In this document: positions 36,554 through 45,890 of the stretch, piece by piece | Numbering within the stretch: position 1 is the first letter of the stretch | Layout: the number at the start of each line of letters is the position of its first letter | DNA from: Sinisalibacter aestuarii | GTDB lineage: Bacteria > Pseudomonadota > Alphaproteobacteria > Rhodobacterales > Rhodobacteraceae | Direction: 5' to 3' | Assembly (NCBI RefSeq): GCF_027923545.1 | Contig: NZ_BROH01000001.1 | Location: 434,001-498,000 of the forward strand | DNA length: 64,000 nucleotides | Made by a program: the position numbers and the translations under genes | Notes under the pieces: generated by a model | What the model was told of the DNA's origin: nothing | What the model saw: only the letters and a program-made list of their open reading frames with translations | Databases searched by the model: none

Positions 36554-37879
36554 ATGTCCGGTATTCCGCACGACCACTACGAGCCGAAGTCGCGGTTCGA
36601 GACGTGGCTCCACGAACGTCTCCCTGTCGTGGCGCTCGCCTATGACACGCTGATGATCCCCACCCCGAAAAACCTCAACTGGTGGTGGATCTGGGGCATC
36701 GTTCTGGCCTTCACGCTGGTGCTGCAAATCGTCACCGGCATCATCCTGGTGATGCATTACACGCCGCATGTCGATCTGGCCTTCGCCTCGATCGAACACA
36801 TCATGCGTGACGTGAACGGCGGCCACATGCTGCGTTACATGCACGCCAACGGCGCATCGCTCTTCTTCATCGCCGTCTACATCCACATCTTCCGCGGCCT
36901 CTATTACGGCTCCTACAAGAGCCCCCGCGAAGTGACGTGGATCATCGGCATGCTGATCTACCTGGTGATGATGGCCACCGGCTTCCTCGGCTACGTGCTG
37001 CCCTGGGGGCAGATGTCGTTCTGGGGCGCCACGGTGATCACCGGCCTGTTCGGCGCGATCCCGTTCATCGGCCCGGACATCCAGACCTGGCTGCTCGGCG
37101 GCCCGGCCGTCGACAACGCCGCGCTTAACCGCTTCTTCTCGCTGCACTACCTGCTGCCCTTCGTGCTCGTCGGCCTCGTCGCCGTGCATATCTGGGCGTT
37201 CCACTCCACCGGCAACAACAACCCGACCGGCGTGGAAGTGAGGCGTGGCTCGAAGGACGAGGCCAAGAAAGACACGCTGCCGTTCTGGCCCTATTTCGTG
37301 ATCAAGGATCTGTTCGCGCTGGCGATCGTGCTGATGGTGTTCTTTGCCGTTGTGGGCTTCATGCCGAACTATCTCGGCCACCCCGATAACTACATCGAGG
37401 CCAACCCGCTGGCGACCCCGGCGCATATCGTGCCCGAATGGTACTATCTGCCGTTCTACGCGATCCTGCGCGCCTTCACCGCCGATGTCTGGGCGGTCCA
37501 GCTCGTCAGCTTCATCACCGGCGGCATCGTCGATGCGAAGTTCTTCGGCGTTCTGGCGATGTTCGGCGCTATCTTCGTGATCGTGCTGGCGCCGTGGCTC
37601 GATACGTCGAAAACCCGCTCGGGTGCCTACCGGCCGATGTTCAAGTTCTGGTTCTGGCTGCTGGGGATCGACTTCATGGTGCTGATGTGGGTCGGCGCGC
37701 AATCGACCGAGTTCCCGTATGACTGGATCTCGCTGATCGCGGCGACCTACTGGTTCGCCTACTTCTTGCTGATCCTGCCGATCCTCGGCTGGACCGAGAA
37801 GGCGAAGCAACCGCCGGCAACCATCGAAGATGACTTCAACCACCACTACCCCGAAGCCTCCGGCTCGGCGGCTGAGTGA
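36554..37879 (+). CDS. petB: Cytochrome b of the bc1 complex
   Basis: 441 residues, the length expected for Rhodobacter-type cytochrome b. Eight membrane helices, haem-ligand histidines in the second and fourth helices ([20 protein letters not shown] and [20 protein letters not shown]), and the Qo-site [13 protein letters not shown]. It lies 12 bases after petA with AGGGAGGAAC upstream. It holds both quinone sites in the inner membrane. Confidence 0.97.
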   Translation: MSGIPHDHYEPKSRFETWLHERLPVVALAYDTLMIPTPKNLNWWWIWGIVLAFTLVLQIVTGIILVMHYTPHVDLAFASIEHIMRDVNGGHMLRYMHANGASLFFIAVYIHIFRGLYYGSYKSPREVTWIIGMLIYLVMMATGFLGYVLPWGQMSFWGATVITGLFGAIPFIGPDIQTWLLGGPAVDNAALNRFFSLHYLLPFVLVGLVAVHIWAFHSTGNNNPTGVEVRRGSKDEAKKDTLPFWPYFVIKDLFALAIVLMVFFAVVGFMPNYLGHPDNYIEANPLATPAHIVPEWYYLPFYAILRAFTADVWAVQLVSFITGGIVDAKFFGVLAMFGAIFVIVLAPWLDTSKTRSGAYRPMFKFWFWLLGIDFMVLMWVGAQSTEFPYDWISLIAATYWFAYFLLILPILGWTEKAKQPPATIEDDFNHHYPEASGSAAE

Positions 37880-37901
37880 GCGTAGAGAGAGGATCGAGAA
37901 C

Positions 37902-38723
37902 ATGATCAGGAAACTCACCCTCACCGCGGTCACCGCGATGTCGTTGGCCCTTGGCGCCGGTGCGGCCCAGGCCGCGGGCGGTGGCGAAGGCGGCTATGGC
38001 CATATCGAGGATGTCGCCTTTTCCTTCGAAGGCCCCTTCGGCAAGTATGACCAGATGCAGCTCCAGCGGGGCCTGAAGGTCTACACCGAGGTCTGTGCGG
38101 CCTGTCACGGTCTGCGTTATGTGCCGCTGCGCACGCTCGCCGATCCGGGCGGCCCGGGCTACACCGAGGATGAAGTGCGCGCCTATGCGGCGGAGCATTT
38201 CTACGTCTACGACGAAGAGCTCGAAGACGACCGTGAAGCGCTTCCGTCGGATCACTTCCCGGCGGTCAGCGGCGACGGTATGGGCCCCGACCTTTCGCTG
38301 ATGGCGAAAGCGCGCGCGGGTTTCCATGGCCCCTATGGCACCGGCATCAACCAGCTCCTGCGTGGCATCGGCGGCGCCGAATACATCGCCAACTTCCTGC
38401 TCGGCTTCACCGGCGAGGAAGACGAGGTGGCCGGCCAGTATCTCTACGAGAATATGGCCTTCTCCACCGGCTGGGTGCAGATGGCGCCGCAGCTTGAGGA
38501 CGATCTCATCGAATACGATGACGGCACCCCGGCGACGGCGGAGCAGATGGCGCATGACGTTGCCGCGTTCCTGATGTGGACCGCGGAGCCGAAGATGATG
38601 GCCCGCAAACAGGCCGGTATCCTTGGCGTGTCGCTGCTGCTGCTGCTGACGGTGCTGCTCTACCTCACCAACAAAAAGCTGTGGTATCCGATCAAGCATG
38701 GCGGCAAACAGGCCAATCTTTGA
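37902..38723 (+). CDS. petC: Cytochrome c1 of the bc1 complex
   Basis: 273 residues from ATG 37902 (GAGAGAGGA upstream). A Sec signal peptide of about 23 residues ends AAQA before [10 protein letters not shown]. The haem-binding CAACH is near residue 66, followed by [12 protein letters not shown]-terminal membrane anchor ([20 protein letters not shown]) ends the protein. It passes electrons to soluble cytochrome c in the periplasm and completes the petABC operon. Confidence 0.97.
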   Translation: MIRKLTLTAVTAMSLALGAGAAQAAGGGEGGYGHIEDVAFSFEGPFGKYDQMQLQRGLKVYTEVCAACHGLRYVPLRTLADPGGPGYTEDEVRAYAAEHFYVYDEELEDDREALPSDHFPAVSGDGMGPDLSLMAKARAGFHGPYGTGINQLLRGIGGAEYIANFLLGFTGEEDEVAGQYLYENMAFSTGWVQMAPQLEDDLIEYDDGTPATAEQMAHDVAAFLMWTAEPKMMARKQAGILGVSLLLLLTVLLYLTNKKLWYPIKHGGKQANL

Positions 38724-38740
38724 TTGGGCTTGAGCTTCTG

Positions 38741-38775
38741 GAAGGGTGCCCCACGGGGCACCCTTCTGCTTTTGG
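38741..38775 (+). terminator. Terminator of petABC
   Basis: GAAGGGTGCCC (38741-38751) pairs with GGGCACCCTTC (38756-38766) around four bases, followed by TGCTTTT. It lies 18 bases after the petC stop and just before the GNAT start. Confidence 0.85.
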
Positions 38776-38785
38776 GGGCAACCTT

Positions 38786-39298
38786 ATGGCGACACGGATC
38801 GAAAAACAGACGCCGCACCATGCCGAGGGTCTGTTCAGCGCCCTGTCCGATCCCCGTATCTATACCTATCTCGACGAGGCGCCGCCGGCGTCGCCGGCTG
38901 CCCTGCGCGCCCGGCTTGAGCGCTTGCAGAGCGGCGGCCCGGCAAACGGCTCCGAGCGCTGGCTGAACTGGACGGTGTTTCATGACGAAGCGATTGCCGG
39001 TTACGTGCAGGCCACTGTGTCCGGCGACGGTTCTGTCAACATCGCCTATGTGCTGATGCCGGATTTCTGGGGCCGGGGCATCGCCTTTGAAGCCTGCCGG
39101 CAGATGCTTGCCGAGCTTCTGCGCGACCACGCGCCGGCGCGCTTCATCGCCGACGCCGACCGCCACAACACGCGCTCCCGCGATTTGCTCGCGCGGATGG
39201 GATTCACCCTGATCCGCGAAACCGCGACCGAGGCCTGTTACGCGGCCGATCCGGCAGAGGTGGCCGCGATGCTCAGGACGAGCCGAGATACTGGCTGA
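38786..39298 (+). CDS. GNAT-family N-acetyltransferase
   Basis: 170 residues from ATG 38786, just after the petABC terminator. The acetyl-CoA-binding segment is seen in IAYVLMPDFWGRGIAFEACR (about residues 85-104) and the RHNTRSRDLLARMGF stretch matches the C-terminal part of RimJ/RimL-type acetyltransferases. Substrate not known. Its 3' end overlaps the convergent thiQ by 26 bases. No strong Shine-Dalgarno is visible. Confidence 0.82.
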   Translation: MATRIEKQTPHHAEGLFSALSDPRIYTYLDEAPPASPAALRARLERLQSGGPANGSERWLNWTVFHDEAIAGYVQATVSGDGSVNIAYVLMPDFWGRGIAFEACRQMLAELLRDHAPARFIADADRHNTRSRDLLARMGFTLIRETATEACYAADPAEVAAMLRTSRDTG

Positions 39299-39971
39299 GC
39301 GCCGCAGGCGGATTGGCAAAGATCTCGTCGGTCGGCACCGGGCTTTCGGCCCGCCCCTCGGCCACGAGGATCACCTGATCGGCAATGGCGCGGGCATCGT
39401 CCGGCTCGTGGCTGACAAAGATCAGCGTCGCCCCGGTTTCGTTGGCCAGCTCGGCCACCAGAGCGAGCATCTCGGCCCTCAGCGCGGGCCCCAGCGCCCC
39501 GAAGGGCTCGTCGAGCAGCATGATCGGCTTGTGCCGCAGGAGCGCCCGCGCCAGGGCCACCCGCGCGGCCTGCCCGCCGGAAAGCTGGCCGGGCTTGCGC
39601 TGTCCCAGGCCGTCCAGCCCGACGCGGGCCAGAGCCTCCTCCACCTTCGCCCGGCCCGCTGCATCGAGCTTCAGATCGGGCCGGAGGCCGAGGCCGACAT
39701 TTTCGGCGGCGGTGAGATGGGGGAAGAGGTTGTTGTCCTGAAAGATGATCGCCACCGGGCGCTGCGCCGGCGCCATGCCGGCGAGGTCTTCGCCGTTCCA
39801 GGTGATCCGCCCGGCATCGGGGTCCTGAAATCCCGCGATGGCGGCGAGCAGCGTGGATTTGCCCGCGCCGGACGGGCCGATCAGGGCCACCCGCGCGCCA
39901 CCGGGCACTGTGAGATCGGCACTCAGCCGCCAATCCCCCCAGCGCATCTCCACTCCGTCAAGCGTCAGCAT
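39273..39971 (-). CDS. thiQ: Thiamine ABC transporter ATP-binding protein
   Basis: 232 residues. Walker A GPSGAGKST (about residues 32-40), signature LSGGQAARVALARALL, Walker B IMLLDEPFGALGP and switch His VSHEPDDA. Compact length fits ThiQ. It follows thiP with a 14-base overlap and energises thiamine or TPP uptake. The whole operon lies under a TPP riboswitch. Confidence 0.92.
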   Translation of the reverse strand: MLTLDGVEMRWGDWRLSADLTVPGGARVALIGPSGAGKSTLLAAIAGFQDPDAGRITWNGEDLAGMAPAQRPVAIIFQDNNLFPHLTAAENVGLGLRPDLKLDAAGRAKVEEALARVGLDGLGQRKPGQLSGGQAARVALARALLRHKPIMLLDEPFGALGPALRAEMLALVAELANETGATLIFVSHEPDDARAIADQVILVAEGRAESPVPTDEIFANPPAALSQYLGSS

Positions 39972-41520
39972 CCAGCCGTCCTCCGCGGTCGAAAATCCAG
40001 AACAGTGCCAGCGAACTCGCCAGAAGGATCAGTGCGGCGCCGGCGGCCGCATCCATCCGATAGGCCCCCATCAGCCGGTAGAGCGCGAGCGGCAGCGTGC
40101 CCCCTTCGGGATCGGCAAACATCGCGATCACCCCGAGGTCGCCCATGCTGAGCGCGGCGGCGAGGCCGGTGGCAAAGCCGAGCGGGCGGCGCAGACGCGG
40201 CAGCCAGAGCCGCCGCAGCCGCGCCCGCCCGGTCATGCCAAGGCTGTCGGCAAGCGGGCCATAATCGGCCTCGATGGCGGTGAGGGCGGGCACCAGCGCG
40301 CGCAGGGCGAAGGGCAGCGCCATCACCGCGTTGACCAGCGCCGTCACCGGCAGGGCAAGCGCCGCCGGATCGACGATGGGAAAGAGCAGGATGAACAGCC
40401 CGGTGCCGATCACCAGCGGCGAGGCGGCGATGGTGAGTGTGCCGAACAGCTCGACGATCCGCGCCCGGCGCTGCACGATCCAGGCCGAAAGCGGCAGCGC
40501 CAGCGCGATGGTGGCGAAGGCCGAGATGAGCGCGACGGCCAGCGAGCGCAGCGTTGCGGTAAAGACCGAGGCGGGAAGCGAGGCGAGCGCCGGCAGGCCG
40601 TTCACCGCGATCATGACGAGCGGCAGGATCAGGAACAGCGCGGCCAGCGCGATCAGCAGCCCGTCCTGCAGCCGCAGAAGCGGATGCGCCGCGTCCCATC
40701 GGCGGATCGTCCGGTCAAGGCCACCGCCGAGCCCGGCGGGCAGGGTCAGGCGGAGCGCCACCAGCGCCGCGCTGCCAGCGATGAGCACCTGCACCAGCGC
40801 CAGAAGCGCGGCTTTGCCAAGGTCGAAATCGTAGCGAAAGGCCTGGTAGATCGCGAGTTCCACCGTGGTGGCGCGCGGGCCGCCGCCGAGCGCGAGTGCG
40901 ACCGCGAAGGAGGTGAGGCACAGCAGCAGGATCACCAGAAAGGCGCCGGGCACCACCTGCCGCAGCATCGGGCGCTCCAGCGTGCGGGCGATATCGCCGG
41001 GGCCGAAGCCGAGCGAGGCGGCAAGGCGGAAGCGTTCGCCGGGGATCGCAAGCCAGCCCTGCAGGATCAGCCGCGTGGCCAGCGGCAGGTTGAAGAAGAC
41101 ATGCGCGAGGATCACGCCCTGCACGCCATAGATCGACACCGGCTCCAGCCCGGCCCAGAGGAGCGCCTGGCTGACGATCCCGTTGCGCCCGAATACCGCG
41201 ATAAGCCCAAGCGCGGCGACGATCACCGGCAGGATGAAGGGCGCCCCCAGCAGCGTGATAAGCAGCCCCCGCCCGGCAAAGCGGCGGCGCGCCAGCGCAC
41301 GCGCGACGGGAATGCCGAGCGCCACCGAGAGCGTCGCCGAAACCACGGCCTGCAGCAGCGTGAAGCGCACCGCCGCCCAGTCCGCCGGGCCGAGGCCGGA
41401 GGCAAACTCCGCCCGCAGCGCGACGGTTGCGAGCGTGCCGAGCGTCACCGCGAGGACGAGGGCGAGCGCAGCCGCCCCCGTCCAGGCCGCGGCGGTCAGT
41501 TGGCGGCGGCCGCGAGCCAT
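39958..41520 (-). CDS. thiP: Thiamine ABC transporter permease
   Basis: 520 residues with two homologous permease halves, about 12 membrane segments in total, as expected for ThiP, a fused dimeric permease. Each half has an EAA-type loop (ERFRLAASLGFGPGDIARTL and ADSLGMTGRARLRRLWLPRL). It overlaps thiB at its 5' end by 25 bases and thiQ at its 3' end. Inner-membrane component for thiamine/TPP. Confidence 0.93.
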   Translation of the reverse strand: MARGRRQLTAAAWTGAAALALVLAVTLGTLATVALRAEFASGLGPADWAAVRFTLLQAVVSATLSVALGIPVARALARRRFAGRGLLITLLGAPFILPVIVAALGLIAVFGRNGIVSQALLWAGLEPVSIYGVQGVILAHVFFNLPLATRLILQGWLAIPGERFRLAASLGFGPGDIARTLERPMLRQVVPGAFLVILLLCLTSFAVALALGGGPRATTVELAIYQAFRYDFDLGKAALLALVQVLIAGSAALVALRLTLPAGLGGGLDRTIRRWDAAHPLLRLQDGLLIALAALFLILPLVMIAVNGLPALASLPASVFTATLRSLAVALISAFATIALALPLSAWIVQRRARIVELFGTLTIAASPLVIGTGLFILLFPIVDPAALALPVTALVNAVMALPFALRALVPALTAIEADYGPLADSLGMTGRARLRRLWLPRLRRPLGFATGLAAALSMGDLGVIAMFADPEGGTLPLALYRLMGAYRMDAAAGAALILLASSLALFWIFDRGGRLDADA

Positions 41521-42485
41521 TCGTCCAGCGCCTCGTCGCGGATATTGTCGACGTCGTCGCCGAGATAGATCAGCGAGCGGTCAGGGCGTTCCAGCTCGAC
41601 GAACCCATCCGGCAGCCCGCCTTCGGGCAGCACCGCCGGATACATCCAGTTGGTCGTCGGGATCACCGACTGGAAGGCATCCGACAACATGAAGGCGAGG
41701 AAGGCATCGGCCAGTTCGGGCTCATCGCTCGCGGCCAGCTTCGCGGCCACCTCGATCTGCAGGTAATTGCCGTCGGCAAAGGCCGCCGCCGCCTTGCTGT
41801 CATCGTCCTCGGCGATGACGTGATAGGCGGGCGAGGTGGTGTAGGACAGCACCAGATCGGCCTCGCCTTCAAGGAACATGCCATAGGATTCCGTCCAGCC
41901 TTTGGTGACGGTGACGATCTTCGGGTTCAGCTTTTCCCAAGCCTCCTGTGCCTGATCGCCGAAGACCGATTTGACCCAGAACAGCAGCCCGAGCCCCGGC
42001 GTGGAGCTGCGCGGGTCCTGAATCAGGATCGAGTAATCCATGGCCATCAGGTCGGCAAAGGAATGCGGCGGATTGGGCAGGCGGGTCTTGTCGTAGACGA
42101 AGGCGAACCAGCTCCAGTCGAAGGGGATGAACGTGTCGTCTTCCCAGTCGATGGGCAGATCGAGCTCCGGCATCTCGATATCGGCCGGCGCGAACAGGCC
42201 CGATGCATGCGCGGCGGCCATCAGGTTGTTGTCGAGCCCGAGCACGATGTCGGCGTCGCTGCGCGCGCCTTCGAGGCGCAGCCGCGAGAGCAGTTCGGCC
42301 CCGTCTCCGGCGGTGACGAATTGCAGATCGCAGCCGCAGCTTTCCTCGAAAGCGGCCTCGATCGCCGGGCCGGGGCCCCATTCGGCAACGAAGCTGTCAT
42401 AGGTGTAGATCGTGAGCACGGGTGTTTCAGCCGCTGCCGCGCTGGCAATGGCTGCAAATCCCGCTGCGATGGTAAGAGCTTTCAT
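41496..42485 (-). CDS. thiB: Thiamine ABC transporter substrate-binding protein
   Basis: 329 residues. I place the start at 42485 because GGAGG lies seven bases before it; four residues could be added at 42497. A Sec signal of about 19 residues (AGFAAIASAAAA) precedes ETPVLTIYTYDSF. YTYDSF, TKGWTESYGMFLEGEADLVL and SYTTSPAYH are ThiB landmarks. It binds thiamine or TPP in the periplasm and is the first gene behind the riboswitch. Confidence 0.93.
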   Translation of the reverse strand: MKALTIAAGFAAIASAAAAETPVLTIYTYDSFVAEWGPGPAIEAAFEESCGCDLQFVTAGDGAELLSRLRLEGARSDADIVLGLDNNLMAAAHASGLFAPADIEMPELDLPIDWEDDTFIPFDWSWFAFVYDKTRLPNPPHSFADLMAMDYSILIQDPRSSTPGLGLLFWVKSVFGDQAQEAWEKLNPKIVTVTKGWTESYGMFLEGEADLVLSYTTSPAYHVIAEDDDSKAAAAFADGNYLQIEVAAKLAASDEPELADAFLAFMLSDAFQSVIPTTNWMYPAVLPEGGLPDGFVELERPDRSLIYLGDDVDNIRDEALDEWLAAAAN

Positions 42486-42529
42486 ATCATCCTCCATAGC
42501 GACGGGCGGCGTTCCGGTAGGATGATCCT

Positions 42530-42612
42530 GACCTTCCCTCCGCCGGTCCTAACCGGTTCAGGTTCAACGGGTTCGCGGAATGCGTCTCAGCCCTTGCGGG
42601 CACCCCGAGGTG
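42530..42612 (-). promoter_or_regulatory. TPP riboswitch (THI element)
   Basis: On the minus strand the aptamer reads GGGGTGCCCGCAAGGGCTGAGA, here split around 42605-42583, then ACCCGTTGAACCTGAACCGG (42569-42550) and ends GGAGGGAAGGTC. The CTGAGA and GAACCTGA cores and closing GGGAA are the diagnostic THI-box segments. It lies about 45 bases upstream of thiB. TPP binding would shut off thiBPQ. Confidence 0.93.
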
Positions 42613-42684
42613 AGGGCGAAGCTACGCCTGAACGCTTGCCCCTGCAAGGCGAAACCCCTAGACGAAGCGGAAAGGAGCCGGGCC

Positions 42685-43785
42685 ATGATGAATTCCTTCG
42701 GACATATCTTCCGCGTCACCACCTGGGGCGAAAGCCATGGGCCTGCGCTGGGCGCCACGGTCGATGGCGTGCCGCCGGGGGTGAAACTGGAGCCGGAGAT
42801 GCTTCAGCATTGGCTCGACCGGCGCAAGCCCGGTCAGAACAGGTTCACCACCCAGCGGCGCGAGCCGGATGCGGTGAAGGTCCTCTCCGGCGTTTACGAG
42901 GGCGAAACCACGGGCACACCGGTGCAACTCATGATCGAGAACACCGATCAGCGCTCGAAGGATTACGGCGATATTGCCGAAAAGTTCCGCCCCGGCCATG
43001 CCGATATCACCTATTGGCTGAAATACGGAATCCGCGATCCGCGCGGCGGTGGCCGCTCGTCGGCGCGTGAAACGGCGGCGCGGGTGGCGGCGGGCGGCCT
43101 CGCCCGCGAGGTGCTGAAGGCGCTGGCGCCGGGGATCGAGATCCGGGGCTACATGACCCGGATGGGCGCGCACGGGATCGACCGCAGCCGCTTCGACTGG
43201 GACGAGATCGAGCGCAATCCGTTCTGGGTGCCCGATGCCGAGGCGGCGAAGACCTGGGAAGGCTATCTCGACGGGCTGCGCAAGGCGGGCAGTTCGGTGG
43301 GTGCGGTCTGCGAGGTGGTGGTGCGCGGCGCCCCGGCCGGGCTGGGTGCGCCGGTCTATGCCAAGCTCGATACCGATCTGGCCGCCGCGATGATGTCGAT
43401 CAACGCGGTCAAGGGCGTCGAGATCGGCGAGGGGATGGCGGCGGCGATGCTGACCGGCGAAGAAAACGCCGATGAGATCAGTATGGGGCCAGACGGGCCG
43501 GTATACAGTTCGAACCATGCCGGCGGCATTCTCGGCGGCATCTCCACCGGGCAGGATATCGTCGTGCGCTTCGCGGTGAAGCCGACCAGTTCGATCCTGA
43601 CGCCCCGCAAGACGATCACCAGATCGGGCGAACCCGCCGAGATCGTCACCAAGGGCCGGCACGATCCCTGCGTGGGCATCCGTGCGGTGCCGGTGGGCGA
43701 GGCGATGGCGGCCTGCGTGGTGCTCGACCATCTGCTGCTGCACCGCGCCCAGGTGGGCGACGGGCCGCGCGGACAGATCGGCTGA
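42685..43785 (+). CDS. aroC: Chorismate synthase
   Basis: 366 residues from ATG 42685 (AAAGGAG seven bases upstream; a second ATG follows directly). Signatures are [15 protein letters not shown] (residues 14-28), [16 protein letters not shown] (about 134-149) and [16 protein letters not shown] (about 272-287). It uses reduced FMN to convert EPSP to chorismate, the last common aromatic step. Read away from the riboswitch-thiB pair. Confidence 0.96.
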   Translation: MMNSFGHIFRVTTWGESHGPALGATVDGVPPGVKLEPEMLQHWLDRRKPGQNRFTTQRREPDAVKVLSGVYEGETTGTPVQLMIENTDQRSKDYGDIAEKFRPGHADITYWLKYGIRDPRGGGRSSARETAARVAAGGLAREVLKALAPGIEIRGYMTRMGAHGIDRSRFDWDEIERNPFWVPDAEAAKTWEGYLDGLRKAGSSVGAVCEVVVRGAPAGLGAPVYAKLDTDLAAAMMSINAVKGVEIGEGMAAAMLTGEENADEISMGPDGPVYSSNHAGGILGGISTGQDIVVRFAVKPTSSILTPRKTITRSGEPAEIVTKGRHDPCVGIRAVPVGEAMAACVVLDHLLLHRAQVGDGPRGQIG

Positions 43786-43786
43786 G

Positions 43787-44725
43787 ATGCTCACGGTTTT
43801 TGGAATCACCTTTCCCATCTTCGCGATGGTCGCACTGGGCTACGCACTGGTGGCCAAAGGTGTGTTCAAATCCGCCGATATGCGCGTGTTCGGCGCCTAT
43901 GTGATGAACATCGCACTGCCGGCCCTGATCTTCGAAGCGGTCGCCTCGCGGCCGGCACGCGAGGTGTTCAACCTGCCCTATATGGGGGTCTATCTCGCCG
44001 GGGCGCTGGCAACCGTGCTGATCGCCTTCCTGTGGTTTTCGGCCACCACCGATCCGGCTCGGCGCGGCGTGGCGGTGATGGGCTCGTCCTGCCCGAATTC
44101 CGGCTTTGTCGGCTACCCGCTCATGCTGATCCTGTTTCCCGACCTCGCGGGGCTGATCCTCGCCATGAACATGCTGGTGGAAAACGTGATCGTCGTGCCG
44201 CTGGCGCTGGTGATCATGGAGCTTGGCAAGCCAACCGGGGCGGGGCATCCGGCGGAGCGGGTGGTCAAGGTGCTGATCGGCGTGATCCGCCGGCCGATGG
44301 TGATCGGGATGCTGCTCGGGCTGGCGGTTTCGCTCACTGGGGTGCACCTGCCCGCGCCGGTCGACCGGCTTGCCTCGATGGTCGCGGCCTCGGCGGCGGC
44401 GCTGGCGCTGCTGGTCATCGGCGGCTCGCTGGCCGGGCTTCCGGTGCGTGGCAACCGTGCGCTTGCCGGGCAGATCATGGCGGGCAAGCTGCTGGTTCAG
44501 CCGGCCCTCACCTTCCTTGCCGTGCTCGGCCTCGGTGCGCTGGGCGTGGCGCTGACCGGCGATCTGCGCGCGGCGGCAATCCTTTCGGCGGCGGTGCCGA
44601 TGTTCACCATCTACTCCGTCTTCGCGCAGGAAGTCGGCCAGGAAGGGCTTGCCTCGATCGCCCAGCTTGGCGCGACCGCGGCGGCGTTCGTCACGCTCAA
44701 CCTGCTGTTGGCGGTGCTCACCTAG
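43787..44725 (+). CDS. AEC-family transporter
   Basis: 312 residues with about ten membrane segments, starting one base after the aroC stop. It begins LTVFGITFPIFAMVALGYAL and has the family's central NMLVENVIVVPLALVIMELG stretch with the broken-helix Asn/Pro pattern of the auxin efflux carrier and bacterial malonate/malate permease families. Substrate is unknown, probably an organic acid or amino-acid-like compound. Confidence 0.88.
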   Translation: MLTVFGITFPIFAMVALGYALVAKGVFKSADMRVFGAYVMNIALPALIFEAVASRPAREVFNLPYMGVYLAGALATVLIAFLWFSATTDPARRGVAVMGSSCPNSGFVGYPLMLILFPDLAGLILAMNMLVENVIVVPLALVIMELGKPTGAGHPAERVVKVLIGVIRRPMVIGMLLGLAVSLTGVHLPAPVDRLASMVAASAAALALLVIGGSLAGLPVRGNRALAGQIMAGKLLVQPALTFLAVLGLGALGVALTGDLRAAAILSAAVPMFTIYSVFAQEVGQEGLASIAQLGATAAAFVTLNLLLAVLT

Positions 44726-45135
44726 GCGCTGGCCACCGTCAGGGCCGCATCGAGCAGCGCCTTGATCTCGTCGTAGGAGGTGGCGGCCACCACCCTGCCG
44801 ATCTCGCGCCGGTCCGGGCCGATGGCCACGAGGGTGGAGCGGCGCGGGATCCGGAGCGCCGCCGAAAGCTCGGATCGCCCGTAGGTGTCCCAGTCCACCA
44901 CGATAAAGGTGATCTTTTCTTCATAGGCCGGGTTTTCGGCCTTCAGCTTGTCCATCACCCGGTGTTGGGCAATGCAGGTCGGGCACCAGGGGGCGAAGAA
45001 ATCGACAAGGATCGTCTCGCCGGCATCCAGATGCCTGTCGATGGTGCCGGGCGTATAGGCCACCGGCGCGGCGAGAGCGATCCGGGGCAAAAGCGCGGCG
45101 GCGGGGAGGGTGGCAAGAAAGCTGCGGCGATGCAT
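44722..45135 (-). CDS. Periplasmic thioredoxin-family protein
   Basis: 137 residues from ATG 45135 (CAGGAGTATACCC before it). An RR-containing signal peptide (HRRSFLATLPAAALLPRIAL) is followed by a thioredoxin fold with active site FFAPWCPTCIAQH. TLVAIGPD corresponds to the cis-Pro loop but has no Pro there. It is 13 bases after ccdA, so CcdA likely keeps it reduced. Its stop shares the palindrome CTAG with the convergent AEC gene stop. Confidence 0.87.
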   Translation of the reverse strand: MHRRSFLATLPAAALLPRIALAAPVAYTPGTIDRHLDAGETILVDFFAPWCPTCIAQHRVMDKLKAENPAYEEKITFIVVDWDTYGRSELSAALRIPRRSTLVAIGPDRREIGRVVAATSYDEIKALLDAALTVASA

Positions 45136-45148
45136 GGGTATACTCCTG

Positions 45149-45844
45149 TCAGATGGCGACCGAGAGGTCGATGAGCCAGCCGGGCATGTGGCCGAGCAGC
45201 CAGGCTTCGGCGGTGTGGTGAAGACGCAAGAGAACGGCGAGGCCAACCAGCACGAAAGCCGCGCCGAGAACGGGGCGGGCCAGCCCCGCAAAGCGGCGCA
45301 GCGTCGTGGCGCGCAGCCCGTAGGCAAAGGCCAGCATCAGCGACGAGACGCCGAGCGCGAAGCCGGCCATGATCATCCCGGCATGAACGAGGCTCTCACC
45401 CTGTGAGGCGAGCGCGATGGCGCCGCCGAGCGTTGGCCCGATGCAGGGGCTCCAGACGGCGCCGAGCAGCAGCCCGCCCGCGAACTGGCCCGCAAGCGAG
45501 GTGTGGTCGATGCCGTCCAGCCCGCTATCGGCCCGCGCCGCAAGCCCGGCGGTGGCGGTGGCGAAGACGGTGTTGAATTGCGGGACGAGCAGCACCAGGC
45601 CGAAGCCCAGCATCAGAACACCGCCGATCCGCGCCAGCACGTCTTCGGTCAGCCCGATGCTGTAGCCAACCGAGGTGATCAGCAGCCCGAAGGCGACGAA
45701 GGACAGGCTCATCCCGGCCACAAGCGCGACCGGGCCGAGGCGCGAGCTTTGCAGCGCCGTCGCCAGCACGATGGGCACCACCGGCAAGACGCAGGGATTG
45801 ATCAGCGTCAGCAGACCCGCGGCATAGGCAAGCAGGTATTCCAT
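45149..45844 (-). CDS. ccdA: CcdA-family cytochrome c biogenesis / thiol-disulfide transporter
   Basis: 231 residues, six membrane segments, with the paired redox cysteines in LINPCVLPVVPIVL (helix 1) and GAVWSPCIGPTLGG (helix 4). This family carries reducing equivalents from cytoplasmic thioredoxin across the membrane. The adjacent periplasmic thioredoxin is the probable acceptor; the target could be apocytochromes or another thiol protein. Confidence 0.9.
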   Translation of the reverse strand: MEYLLAYAAGLLTLINPCVLPVVPIVLATALQSSRLGPVALVAGMSLSFVAFGLLITSVGYSIGLTEDVLARIGGVLMLGFGLVLLVPQFNTVFATATAGLAARADSGLDGIDHTSLAGQFAGGLLLGAVWSPCIGPTLGGAIALASQGESLVHAGMIMAGFALGVSSLMLAFAYGLRATTLRRFAGLARPVLGAAFVLVGLAVLLRLHHTAEAWLLGHMPGWLIDLSVAI

Positions 45845-45890
45845 GCCGCCAGAGTGACCGGTCTCGCCGCCGCTGTCATATGAATAGATT

